Of a DNA stretch of 64,000 nucleotides, positions 19,732 to 30,700 are shown piece after piece; position 1 is the stretch's first letter; the number at the start of each line of letters is the position of its first letter. Source of the DNA: Rickettsia endosymbiont of Cardiosporidium cionae. GTDB lineage: Bacteria; Pseudomonadota; Alphaproteobacteria; Rickettsiales; Rickettsiaceae. The notes beneath the pieces are model-generated. The model saw only the letters and a program-made list of their open reading frames with translations, made no database searches and was not told where the DNA came from. Where the stretch lies: contig NZ_JADAQY010000002.1 of assembly GCF_015476335.1 (NCBI RefSeq), positions 186,386-250,385 on the forward strand, given 5' to 3'. The translations under genes were made by a program, and so were the position numbers.

Positions 19732-22242
19732 ATGGGAAATAATAGAAATACTGTAAATGGACAAAGCTCAAGTAGTACTACATCAAGCAGCAGAGAGTTG
19801 GTTGTTAGAAATACTGCAAGAGCAGGGTTGGTTCTTGCAAATACTGAAACTAACGACAGGTTGGCTGTTTTAGATAGGATAAATGTGATTGATAGTACTA
19901 ATAGTATATCCTTTGTAGCAAGTAGTAATTACTCTTCTATTATACATAACTTAAAAAATCAAGCTGTAAGTTTTTTGATAGATGAAGTAGATCGATCAAT
20001 TAAAGTGGTTAGCAGTAATGATAATATCGAAAATGCATACCAGAGGGTAATTGCATCCTTAACAGAGGCTTTAAAATCATCAAACGTTCAATACATAGTG
20101 AATTTAGCAGATCTAGGGAATGTTATGAGGTGTGCTAATCATATACGTGTGTTTAGTGACATACCTAAAAGTCCTCAAAATGCTGAAGTATCTGAAGCTC
20201 AAGTTGATATATCGTTTTCTACTTCAAATTTGCAAACTTTAGTAAGTGAAATAGCCCGTTGTATAACGCAAAATGCCAATATTAATCAAGAAGCCAAAAA
20301 CAGATTTATTGAATATGAAAAAATAATGGAGGATATGTATTTGAGATTAAAGTATACCGCGGACAGGTATCAGGACGCTATGCAAGAAAATATTTTTAGC
20401 TTTAATTCACATGTTCTGAGATATGGTATTATTTCTAACATTGATTATGCCAAAGTATTAAAGAATACTAACAAGAGTTATTCTATAAACTCATTATCTG
20501 AAGAACTGTTTCCAATTGGGGAAGTACTTGCTAGAGTAGTTGATTATGTTAAGCCATTCAATGTAACTTTTGATATGATATCTACTATTAAAGAATTATT
20601 TCGTAATATAGAAAATCGGGCGTTTAATACATCAGATGTAGTAGCATTAAACTCTGTAGAAAGTGCTATAGGGGATAACAGAGTTGCTTCAGGTTTTAGA
20701 CTATCTTCATTATTAGATTTCTTATTCTTGCACGTACTGCCATTGCAGGATGAAGAATTTTTAAGTACTAAGTTTACTATGATTTCTGAGAAATCATACT
20801 TTGCTTTGTATAAAGAAGTATATTCCTATCCTTTGGATATTCTTAGGCAATGTTTCAATAAATTGACTACAGTGACACCAACCCAGAATCTGTCAAAGAA
20901 AGGGATTACTGAAAAAAAATTTGTTAATCAATATAAAGCAATGATGATGTTCATTTTGAAGCAATTTTATGGTGACCAGATGGATATCCATAATGATTGT
21001 TTTGTAAATGATAATCAAGGTGGTCAGTGTTTTAATTACGATTACATAAACTTTGAAAATATTAAAAGAATGACCAACATAAAGGAGAAAACTTTGCCTG
21101 ACCCTTCAATTTCTCCAATGAAATATTATTTTGACGCTCAATTTCATTGTTATCAAGCAGCTTTGCGAACTGTTTTTTTTATTTCCAGTTTGAGTGAATT
21201 TTTTAAAGATTTTATATATAAGCCTTCTGATATCATAAACTCACAAGTTACTTGGAATCAATCCATTTTGGAAGGGATGACTGAGCAACTCCTTCATATC
21301 AGTTCTAATGAAAACAGTAAAATATTACAGGAATTATATGCAGCGTTTATTAAAGATTCGCAGGTTTCTCTAGATAATATTAAAGAAGATTTGGATGATT
21401 TTAGAGAAAACGTTAAAAGATTTTGTTTTAAAACACTTGAGATTTTATCTGGTAATAGTGTACAAATCTTGACTAAGATGCAATTTGTTGAAGGTGATCT
21501 TACTCATGGGTATCATATAGTAAGTGATTTATTAAAATTATTTATTTTGAGTAAATCTCTAAAGAATATTCTTGCTGAAGACTTTACCAAATTCAGTACA
21601 TTATATCATTTTGTTAATGAATCGAAATCTCTCATAAATGATAGTGAATTAGGTAAAAGCGTTTTGTATAATAATACCGATGAATGGTTGAAGATATTAT
21701 GTGCTGGTTTTAATACTGATAGTAAGAGTATTCTTAAGAGTATTACTAATAATCTTATTGAAAATACCGATACTCAGTATTTTCGTATGAAATTGTTGTT
21801 TGCTAAGGTTTCTAATTCTCTATTCGGTATAAATGTAAGAGATGAATACATAGAACAGTTTAATAATATGTCAGTTAATGCGGAGCAAGTAGAAGAAGTT
21901 AATGGTGATGCAATTGTTACTGCATATTGTAGTAATCCCGGAATAGCATCTGAAATAACAAAAGAGCATGGTAATCGTAATAACAAACAACTAAATGATA
22001 TTGTTTCAATATTGTTTAATATAGTTCATTTAATGGTATCTGACTTAATGCCTGCTGTTTCTGAAAGCTTTGACAGATATTTTCCTAATCAGGAACTTGT
22101 TACTAATCAGGAATTTGATAATTCTTACTCCCAGAATGTTGAGTATACTACCGTTCAAGATTGCCTCACGCAAGTTGCGGTTACTGGTCAAGACGACAGT
22201 GCATGCTTGAATTTAAATACTACAACATTAACAGACCTGTAG
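19732..22242 (+). CDS. 836-aa soluble protein of unknown function next to the VirB6 array
   Basis: The start ATG has a good ribosome binding site (AAAGGTG, 7 nt upstream). The N-terminus (about 30 residues) is rich in Ser, Asn and Thr, and the rest is mostly predicted alpha-helix without any transmembrane segment or signal peptide. No enzymatic motif is seen. It sits just upstream of the four VirB6-like genes on the same strand but is separated from them by a strong terminator (22305-22335), so it is a monocistronic unit. A substrate or accessory role for the type IV secretion system is possible from position only. I do not recognise a family. Confidence 0.8.
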   Translation: MGNNRNTVNGQSSSSTTSSSRELVVRNTARAGLVLANTETNDRLAVLDRINVIDSTNSISFVASSNYSSIIHNLKNQAVSFLIDEVDRSIKVVSSNDNIENAYQRVIASLTEALKSSNVQYIVNLADLGNVMRCANHIRVFSDIPKSPQNAEVSEAQVDISFSTSNLQTLVSEIARCITQNANINQEAKNRFIEYEKIMEDMYLRLKYTADRYQDAMQENIFSFNSHVLRYGIISNIDYAKVLKNTNKSYSINSLSEELFPIGEVLARVVDYVKPFNVTFDMISTIKELFRNIENRAFNTSDVVALNSVESAIGDNRVASGFRLSSLLDFLFLHVLPLQDEEFLSTKFTMISEKSYFALYKEVYSYPLDILRQCFNKLTTVTPTQNLSKKGITEKKFVNQYKAMMMFILKQFYGDQMDIHNDCFVNDNQGGQCFNYDYINFENIKRMTNIKEKTLPDPSISPMKYYFDAQFHCYQAALRTVFFISSLSEFFKDFIYKPSDIINSQVTWNQSILEGMTEQLLHISSNENSKILQELYAAFIKDSQVSLDNIKEDLDDFRENVKRFCFKTLEILSGNSVQILTKMQFVEGDLTHGYHIVSDLLKLFILSKSLKNILAEDFTKFSTLYHFVNESKSLINDSELGKSVLYNNTDEWLKILCAGFNTDSKSILKSITNNLIENTDTQYFRMKLLFAKVSNSLFGINVRDEYIEQFNNMSVNAEQVEEVNGDAIVTAYCSNPGIASEITKEHGNRNNKQLNDIVSILFNIVHLMVSDLMPAVSESFDRYFPNQELVTNQEFDNSYSQNVEYTTVQDCLTQVAVTGQDDSACLNLNTTTLTDL

Positions 22243-22304
22243 TGGAAATAGAATTATAATAGTGTTTTATAGGGTAATTTATCCTATTCCATTCTGTATA
22301 ACTG

Positions 22305-22335
22305 AACTGTGCATCATTTTTTGGTGCGCAGTTTT
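22305..22335 (+). terminator. Strong intrinsic terminator after the 836-aa gene
   Basis: An 11-bp stem, AACTGTGCATC (22305-22315) with GGTGCGCAGTT (22323-22333), includes two G-T pairs and encloses a 7-nt loop; a TTTT tract overlaps the stem end, and a short T-rich stretch follows. It lies 63 bp after the stop codon and isolates the gene from the VirB6 array. Confidence 0.85.
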
Positions 22336-22516
22336 ACGTTTTGTAACTCATAGTATTTTTATTCATCTTTTCTTTTCGTTAGTGGCTTTGATGTATCAAG
22401 CTTAAGAAATATTAGATTATTTATATATAATTAAATAGTTAACTAATAATTAATATTATAATATATATCATACCAATTCAAAAATTTTTTGATGATAGTG
22501 ATAATTTGATATTTCT

Positions 22517-24430
22517 ATGACTAAATATATAGTGATTGTATCAGCTATAGTTTATTCCCATATTATTTCTTTTGCTTTGAATTCTGAAAAAATGGTCATC
22601 TGTAAAAGACCTTTAATTAGTGTTTATCAGAGTTTTGATCTGGCATATAGAAATATTTATCCAAAAATTCTAATATTTGCTAATGATCAGGCTGATTGTA
22701 CTAATGGTAATAATGAAAAATTTATTTTTTGTATTTCTGAAAATACTATAGGGGATGCTTTATATAATCAGTTTATACCAACTGAAGATAGACACAAATA
22801 TTGTAATAGTGATATACATGTATTAAACAAAAATCAGTCTATTGACATTAAAGTCTTAGATTTAGATCATATTTCTAGTATGAATGGTAATGTCTTAGAG
22901 AAAAGATATATTAAAAATATCTCTAATGCTATTGGTAGCTATATTGTGCTCTCAACAATAGATGGCAATATACCGCTGTTTGCACGTATTAAGCATGATA
23001 ATTTGCGTACTGAGGAGTTGGGTACAAAATGTGGCCAGTCTTTCATACAATGTTATAGAACAAATCACTATAGCCAGAGCCTATTGAACACTATAGGTAG
23101 ATTCATGGAATGTCTTGTAAAATCTATATACAATAGTTTTTATCAATATGATGGTTGTGTTGATATCTCTTCAGATGGTGTTGATAAAATATCATCACGC
23201 TCTTCTAATGATTATTTATTAAATTCTTTTTATAAATTTCAAGGTTGGATCCAATATGCAGTTAAAGCAGCATTAATTTTATATGTGATAATTTATGGTA
23301 TTAATATTTTGTTACATATAAATTCTAGAAATCATTACATGTCAACTGCAGAAATTGCTAAATTTGTTTTAACAATTATTTTAGTAGGTTATCTTTCTAT
23401 AGGTATAGGCAAAACTGGTATTAGTGATGATATATCAGAAAGCACCAATGCAAATGCGTTAATAGATCATGTATTACCAATGTTGATTGAGCTTACCAAT
23501 TACCTTACTACAAGAATTCTTACTGCAATGCAATCTAATAATAATAAGTTATGTAATTTCGATATAAGCAAGTATGAATCAGGACATCAGGGTATGCTAT
23601 TATGGGATAAATTTGAGTGTATCATCTCTTACTATTTAGGAGCAAATTTTATTTATGGTAATCATAGTATGTTTGATGGTGCTTTAGAATCGGGGTTAGC
23701 AAAATTAAATACTGATTCTGTCAGTGATGATAGGCGATTATCTAGAAATTCTGATTCCGATGATATGCCAATATCTATTAATACTATAGATTCCTTTAAT
23801 ATATTTACTGTAATATGGGCCGCATTTCGTTCAGGAACAAAGACCTTATTATTTTGTATCGGTCTATTGATTTTTATATCTTCTGTTTTATTTTTAATTT
23901 TTAGTTATACAGCTATATATATTATATCAATCATGACGATCTATGTCCTCGGGTATTTATCGCCTATTTTTATACCAATGGTATTGTTTGAACAAACTAA
24001 GGAATATTTTAATGGATGGTTAAAATTAATGATATCTGCTGTTGTGCAACCAGTAGTATTTATTACCTTTATTGGTTTTTTTTTACTATTCGAGAATAAA
24101 GAGTTAATGAAAAATTGTGAGATCCTTAAACATGACTATAGGATTAATGTAGATCAATCAGGGAATAATATCACTAAATATTTTAGCAGTTTCGAAATGA
24201 TTTTGCCAGATACTGATATTAGTGTCTGTAAAGAACAAAGTGTGATGTATCAATTAATGAGATACTATCATGGATATGATTGGCAGCAAGAAAAATTATC
24301 CTATAACCAATCTTTGGATATATACATATTAAAGATTATTGTCTTAAATATTGTAATGTTAATTTTATTTAAGACATTTACTGGCCTAGCATTGCGTGTG
24401 AGTGGAGGTGGTTATATGAAGTTTTTTTAA
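22517..24430 (+). CDS. VirB6/TrbL-like type IV secretion membrane protein (first of four)
   Basis: 637 aa with an N-terminal signal sequence (about residues 1-20) and a Cys-containing extracytoplasmic domain to about residue 240. A VirB6-type membrane domain follows, with hydrophobic helices around 245-300, 420-520 and 600-630. VirB6 forms part of the inner-membrane channel of type IV secretion; Rickettsiales carry several enlarged copies in tandem (rvhB6 genes). This is the shortest of the four here and the one closest to the ancestral size. The cluster lacks the usual virB3-virB4 genes upstream. The domain call rests on helix pattern and context. Confidence 0.8.
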   Translation: MTKYIVIVSAIVYSHIISFALNSEKMVICKRPLISVYQSFDLAYRNIYPKILIFANDQADCTNGNNEKFIFCISENTIGDALYNQFIPTEDRHKYCNSDIHVLNKNQSIDIKVLDLDHISSMNGNVLEKRYIKNISNAIGSYIVLSTIDGNIPLFARIKHDNLRTEELGTKCGQSFIQCYRTNHYSQSLLNTIGRFMECLVKSIYNSFYQYDGCVDISSDGVDKISSRSSNDYLLNSFYKFQGWIQYAVKAALILYVIIYGINILLHINSRNHYMSTAEIAKFVLTIILVGYLSIGIGKTGISDDISESTNANALIDHVLPMLIELTNYLTTRILTAMQSNNNKLCNFDISKYESGHQGMLLWDKFECIISYYLGANFIYGNHSMFDGALESGLAKLNTDSVSDDRRLSRNSDSDDMPISINTIDSFNIFTVIWAAFRSGTKTLLFCIGLLIFISSVLFLIFSYTAIYIISIMTIYVLGYLSPIFIPMVLFEQTKEYFNGWLKLMISAVVQPVVFITFIGFFLLFENKELMKNCEILKHDYRINVDQSGNNITKYFSSFEMILPDTDISVCKEQSVMYQLMRYYHGYDWQQEKLSYNQSLDIYILKIIVLNIVMLILFKTFTGLALRVSGGGYMKFF

Positions 24431-24479
24431 GATTTGAATTAATAGATGAATAGTAAATAAGTATATAATTGTAGTTGCC

Positions 24480-27400
24480 ATGAAGTTATTTCTTATCCTG
24501 TATAAGTTGGTATTCCTTGGGGCAATATTGATTTTTATATTTCAAATCATATTTCTAATTTTTCATGGGCGTTCTTGCTATATGAGATATGGTAAGGATG
24601 GTTCAACAAATTCTGAATTTGTATCTTTAAGCTATAGTACCCTAATTTTGAAAGCCAATGGCTTATATAAAGATTTATCTTCAGATTCTAAAGCCAACCC
24701 TATTCATTACGGGCAATGGCTGAATGTAGATAAGCAATTTCAACGTGGAGATGTTTTTGATTTTACTGTTAGTGGTAGAGTAGGGTTGTGTAGATCTAGA
24801 TTGCCTAATAATAATTTGGAATCAAATACCAATACTGATAGAGATGGTAATATAATCTATATACCACCAGTAGGCAGCGATAAGCAAATATCACTGGTGT
24901 TTGATGCAAAAAATCTTCAGCGTAATTTATTAAAGTTAAATAAAAATGATTTAATATCTGTATATATAAAACCAGATCAAAAATCTTTAAGCCAAGTACA
25001 TTATATTAGTGAATTTGATAAAGAGTTGATAGTAGCAGATTGTACTAATAACAAAATTATATATCATCCGGTGTGTGGAAGGTATAGCAGGTACTCTGGG
25101 CACTATATCAAAAGCTGTGGAACAGGAGGGATTAATGAATTAGCAAGACTCCCTATCCCGTATCAGGATCAATATATTTATTCATGGAGTCAGCTATTAA
25201 ATAAGCTGGATTTTAAACGTGATTTAGATTGCATGAATGATCAAGATACAATTAATAGTTCAGATTATAGCAATAGCATTAAGTCTTGGTATTCTGCAAA
25301 TGATGCAGCAGGATTATTATTTACAGTTGCAGATTCAGATACCATAAATATTAAGGATGATAGCGAGTATGATATAGTCACTACAAAAAATTTTTCTTCT
25401 GATACTGTTGGAATCAAAGGTAAAATACCTATTTTTTTTGATAAACAAGATTCAATTGAGAATTCTGTTAGTAAAGTTAGTAATAAATATTTACAGTTAA
25501 AGTTTCTTAATAATATTCATAATAATAATTCTGCAAATACAGGAGGATATATATTATATGTTCAGCATTCTACATGTCAGAGTTTAAATGGAAAGGGTAT
25601 TGATGATGGATTAAGTAATAATGGTAAAATAGAATATCTTATAAAACATGGTAGTACAGATTTTATATCATCATCTATTAATGGCAATGTCGCTGTATTG
25701 AACTCAGATAATAAAGGATCCATTAATATTACTGATGATAATAGTAAAATTTTTCTTAGAATCAAAAATGATGAAGAAAACTACATTCACAGCGAAGGCG
25801 AGTATGCTATCTCTTGGGGTGATAACACTGCTTTATTGAATCCGGTGACATCAATATTTAAACCCCTTAAAGAAGATTTTATTAATATAATACAACATAA
25901 CGTAAGAAATTATTTTAAGAATATAACCTGTTATTCTGATGTAACTTCTACAGAAGAGGTTACTTCTGATTGTATCGATTTTTTCTTGTATATTAAAAAT
26001 ATATTAACAATATATATCATTGTTTACACTGTAATGTTTCTATTTGCAATGGTTAATATTAATACTACTGAATTAATAATCCATATCAGTAAAATAGCTA
26101 TCATAGCTGGATTAATAAGTGGTCAAACTTTTGAATTTTTTAATAAATATATATTTGATTTGGTAATTAAGGCAGGTGATGAACTTATACAAAGTATTAA
26201 TGGTCAGACAGGTGGTGATCCTTTTGATTTTCTGACAAGCATTTTTACCCAAATATTTTTTAGTGAAGTATTTTGGAAACAGATTTTTGCATTATTTGCT
26301 ATAGGAATACATGGAGTAGTTTACGTGGCGCTTGTTTTATCTATTGTCGGAATTGTTAGTTATGTTTCTATTAAGGTGATTGTCTCTTATCTGGCAGCAA
26401 TTTTTGTTTTAGGAGTATTATTAACTTTATCTCCTATATTCTTAGTATTTTTGTTATTTGATACTACTAAATCTCTATTTTATAATTGGGTCAATAGAAT
26501 TTTCTATTACATATTAGAACCTGTAATTATGCTTACAGGGGTGATTATGTTAATGAAATTATTTATGTATTTTTTAGATTCTATTCTAGGTTATAGCGTA
26601 TGTATTAAATGTGCTCTCCCTATATATTTGAGTGATATAGTATTAGGTATACCTGTTCTTGTAGATATTGCAGAGTTTATAACAGCAGGCCACCCATTAT
26701 TTTGTTTACAGTTATTCATGCCATGGGGATTAGAATTTACAGATGTAATGAATATTTCATTTGGTGAAATAGTAACACTGATCATGATAGGGGTTGTAAT
26801 GTTTGAATATACTGGATTTATTTCTAATACCCTCAATTCTCTGTTAGATAATGATGGGAATGATTTGTTTAGTAATGTAAAAAATGCTTTTTTAACACAT
26901 ATTATCAAACGTCCATCACAAATAGTAAAAGCTCCATTTGTAGGATTAAGCAAAATCCCATTAGCTATGTCGTCCGCTAAGCGAAGAAGGGCCAGGATAG
27001 TAAATGCTAGCAGAATATCTGTAGAAATAGCTGGTAATGTTGCTGCAAAATTAGTTAAGCCAGTGGAGAGCTCGTTATATGGTATAGAATATGGAGCAAA
27101 AAAAATATTCAATAAAATCTCTGGTAAGGAGAGCACAATAAAAACAAGGCTAACTCCTAATTTTTTATCTAAATCTATCACTGATAAGAGCTTACGATTT
27201 TCATCACGTACTAAAGGATTATCTGTATCTCTTAAAAATACTGCCAATACTTATGCTGCTGTGGGGTATATGATAAGCCATCCGTTACATACAACAGCCA
27301 TATATTCTTACAAGGCTATAAAATTTGCAGGTAACAAAATATGGAAATCACAGCCTGTCTCTAATATTAGAGCATCCATGAAGGAAAAATTTACGTCTAA

Positions 27401-27722
27401 AAAAGTGCGAATTAATAATTATGCTAGAAGCGCTGTTAATTCTATAGATCAATCTACAAAAAATATATTTGGTTATAATGTTATTCAAACTAGGGCTTTT
27501 AAAGCTAATAATACAACCGTGAAAACATCTTATAACGTGGGGCGTAATTTATATAAATTTAGTAAAAATCTGTATCATGCCCCACGAAAGTTCATTGATA
27601 ATAAATTGACAGAATTCCCTAAAGATAATAGTAAGAAATTACAATTTAATACTAAAAATAGTAAAGATAATAGTAAAAAATTACAATCTAATACTAAAGA
27701 TAGTAAAGATAATAATTCATGA
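24480..27722 (+). CDS. VirB6/TrbL-like type IV secretion protein with long basic tail
   Basis: 1080 aa. One N-terminal helix (residues 4-28) is followed by a large, probably periplasmic domain to about residue 500, the VirB6 membrane domain at about 505-785, and a C-terminal tail of about 280 residues rich in Lys, Ser and Asn, likely cytoplasmic. The membrane domain begins with the pattern shared by the other paralogues (a helix, then TTELIIHISKIAIIAGL and an aromatic FEFFN). The tail ends in a repeated Lys-Asp-Asn-Ser-Lys-Lys-Leu-Gln motif. Its last 4 bp overlap the start of the next gene (ATGA), showing an operon. Confidence 0.88.
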   Translation: MKLFLILYKLVFLGAILIFIFQIIFLIFHGRSCYMRYGKDGSTNSEFVSLSYSTLILKANGLYKDLSSDSKANPIHYGQWLNVDKQFQRGDVFDFTVSGRVGLCRSRLPNNNLESNTNTDRDGNIIYIPPVGSDKQISLVFDAKNLQRNLLKLNKNDLISVYIKPDQKSLSQVHYISEFDKELIVADCTNNKIIYHPVCGRYSRYSGHYIKSCGTGGINELARLPIPYQDQYIYSWSQLLNKLDFKRDLDCMNDQDTINSSDYSNSIKSWYSANDAAGLLFTVADSDTINIKDDSEYDIVTTKNFSSDTVGIKGKIPIFFDKQDSIENSVSKVSNKYLQLKFLNNIHNNNSANTGGYILYVQHSTCQSLNGKGIDDGLSNNGKIEYLIKHGSTDFISSSINGNVAVLNSDNKGSINITDDNSKIFLRIKNDEENYIHSEGEYAISWGDNTALLNPVTSIFKPLKEDFINIIQHNVRNYFKNITCYSDVTSTEEVTSDCIDFFLYIKNILTIYIIVYTVMFLFAMVNINTTELIIHISKIAIIAGLISGQTFEFFNKYIFDLVIKAGDELIQSINGQTGGDPFDFLTSIFTQIFFSEVFWKQIFALFAIGIHGVVYVALVLSIVGIVSYVSIKVIVSYLAAIFVLGVLLTLSPIFLVFLLFDTTKSLFYNWVNRIFYYILEPVIMLTGVIMLMKLFMYFLDSILGYSVCIKCALPIYLSDIVLGIPVLVDIAEFITAGHPLFCLQLFMPWGLEFTDVMNISFGEIVTLIMIGVVMFEYTGFISNTLNSLLDNDGNDLFSNVKNAFLTHIIKRPSQIVKAPFVGLSKIPLAMSSAKRRRARIVNASRISVEIAGNVAAKLVKPVESSLYGIEYGAKKIFNKISGKESTIKTRLTPNFLSKSITDKSLRFSSRTKGLSVSLKNTANTYAAVGYMISHPLHTTAIYSYKAIKFAGNKIWKSQPVSNIRASMKEKFTSKKVRINNYARSAVNSIDQSTKNIFGYNVIQTRAFKANNTTVKTSYNVGRNLYKFSKNLYHAPRKFIDNKLTEFPKDNSKKLQFNTKNSKDNSKKLQSNTKDSKDNNS

Positions 27723-30700
27723 ATATTAATATGTTTAAAGTAATAAGATACAACAAAATCTACTTTATATTATTTATAATAATATTTGTTATTACTGATT
27801 TTACTATTTTAGGTAGTGCTGAGAATATTGATTCTCCAACTAATATTTTTACTAATAATCAAACAGTATCTTCTCCTGCAACCCTTACTGTACCAGGGTA
27901 TGGGGTAGTTGACAACAAGGTTATTTCATTAGCTGTATCTAACGCTAATTGGATAGATTCAACATTACATGTAAATGCTGGTAATAATGTTAAGATTAAG
28001 TTAGATAAAAATCAATTACCATCTGAAGATATATCTCAGGTTAGAAATAACCCTGAGCCTGATGAAACATATTATGTATTATTTCGTATAGATCCTAGAT
28101 TTGCTAAGCCCCAGGTAGTACGCAGCCAAAAAAACATTTCATATGAGGAATTTGCTGGAAATTTACTTGCGTTAGAAAAGCAAGATATAGATACAATTAA
28201 TCCTTCAGCATTTTTGCCTGTTTCTAATCAGGTTCCACTTACTAAAGGTGATACATTGGTAATTACTTTGAAAGATAATTTACCTATAGAACCTTCTGAA
28301 AATTATGTAGCTAAACCTAATTTTAGGAACATATTAAAGTCAGGTATTATTTATTATAACAAGCTATTTATTCCTGGTAGGGCTAAAGATAGTGGTAAAC
28401 ATTGCCATCATAAAATCACCTATGAAGATTTAAGTAGTATATACAAACATTGTACATCATGTAACTCAATCTCTGATTCTAGAAATGATAATGAGTTAGC
28501 TACTTTAACAAATAATATAAGTGACTCTGCTTGTTATAATTGCTTGGGTATCGATATAGATAATTGGGCGGATCATAATACTAAAATGAAATTTGTAGTT
28601 GACCAATATTATGATAGAAAAGTTGAAGATTTTTATGATCCATCAGTAACAAATGCTTACCAGTACCAATGTGTAGCGAGAAATAGTGGAGGTACCATTG
28701 ATTTAGCTTGGGAGTTTATTCCTCCTTTTGCTATTCCTATACCTACAACCTTTTGGGTACCAGATGTTTATGGTTCTTATTCAGAAGATCTTTATAGTTT
28801 TCCTGTTACTCCTCCTAAAAAGAGTTGGAAAAATATTGCAGGAGAAATATTAACTGCTTTTAACAGGTATAGAGGTACTAATACTGGTTATACCTATTAT
28901 ATTGCTTCAGATACTACATTTAGTAAGTATAAAGATATGTTCAATTGGACAGTATCTCAAACATGGGAATCATGTAGAGATAATCAACATAGTTGTAAAA
29001 TTTGGAATTATATTAATGCTCACGTGCTATGGTCATTTTTGCAAGCAGAATATACAGGTAGCCAGAATTGGACTATTAGTAATTGGGATTGGTTAATAGA
29101 AAATTGGTCTATAGTTAGAAAGTTATTCCCTAACTTATTTCGTGTAGTGCATCCGGATACATTAAAATTTGATACTGCATTGGGTAGTATAATAGGGCAT
29201 AAAATAACTAATAGACTGCTTGGAGGGCAAGTAATCAATATTGCTCAATGTAGATATGTAAGAAAATGGCATATAGATTATAATAAATTTAACGTAGCAG
29301 ATAATGAAGAATTGGTTTTAAAACATGTCCTACATGAAAATAACTCTGTTTCTTCTAATTCTGAAAAATTAGATCACGCTGGTGATAATGTTATTACAGT
29401 TAATCAAAAATTTAATATAGAAGGTCCTTGTAATGTATGTAATAGGGGTATTATTACTCCTGATGAAATCAATAATTCTTACTGTAGTAATGTGTGTACA
29501 GCATCAAATACCGGTAAAGATATGGCGGATTTAGGGGATGATGCATTATGTTTTAGATGTTTGAATATTGAGAGTTTTCCTAGAAAAACTAGTAAAACTA
29601 ATAAATCTATAGCTGCTATTCATAATAGTAGAAATAGGGTTACTGGTTATATTACACTGCCTGATCATTGTCCGGAAATTATACCAGATGGAATCATTGG
29701 AACAGATATAGGATATAATATATTGGTTGGGAACCCAATCACTACAAAGCCTGAAAATTCTTCCTATAATCAAATTGTTATACCAAATACTAGAAATATA
29801 CCAGAATGTACTAATAGAAGTTCTGGTTTATGTATTAATAAATATGGGCAAGGTATGAAAATTATTTTAGGTGGTGATGTAATAAAAGATAGTAATGAAA
29901 AATTTCCTATCAATCACTGGAATGGTTCTAATATAGGAGCTTTTTTTCACTATAATAAAATTGATTCTGATAAGACATTGATTTTTGATCTTGATAATTC
30001 TAGGCCAATATCTGGTATGATTTCAGCAGAAGATTATTTTCAATTATTTGCAGATTGGAATTTAGCTGGTCAAAATATTAATTTTTTTGATGAGAGACTA
30101 CGTTTGAATCAAGTAGATCATGTGAAATTTTTGCATTTTGGAGGGTATATCATGAAATTGGATATATATCACAAAATAGTTAATAATGATTATCAAGTTT
30201 CATATAGTATTTCTGATACTCCACCCGATGATGATGTAGTAGGTACAATATTAACTGCAGACCAAAATACAATTAATGCTACTACTTCCGGTAATATATG
30301 GCTAAAGGTTGTCAATGCAGAAGATAATGGCAATATAGCAGGTAATATCGTAGTTAATTTAAGTAATTACACCGCAAGTAGCTTTTTTCAAGATATGATT
30401 TACCCAATAATCCAGTCCTTAATACAGCAGTTAAGTTCTGTAACAAATATCATGTATCACTATATTATAGGCAATCATAATGTTAAGAATATTGTACATA
30501 CTACTTTAATATTATATATCACAATTTACGGATTATTATTTTTAATGGGACGTGTAGAAATATCAGTTGAAGATTTGGCAATAAGAGTTATGAAAATTGC
30601 AATTATTATAACTTTAGTTAGTGATGCCAGTTGGGATTTTTTTAATAACTATTTGTTTCGTATATTTACTGAATCCATTAATCAATTAATTATTAATATA

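Noticed and set aside
26591..27247. 218-aa minus-strand open frame
   Set aside because: It lies wholly inside the VirB6-like gene at 24480-27722 and has no ribosome binding site or family features; it is a shadow of the real frame.
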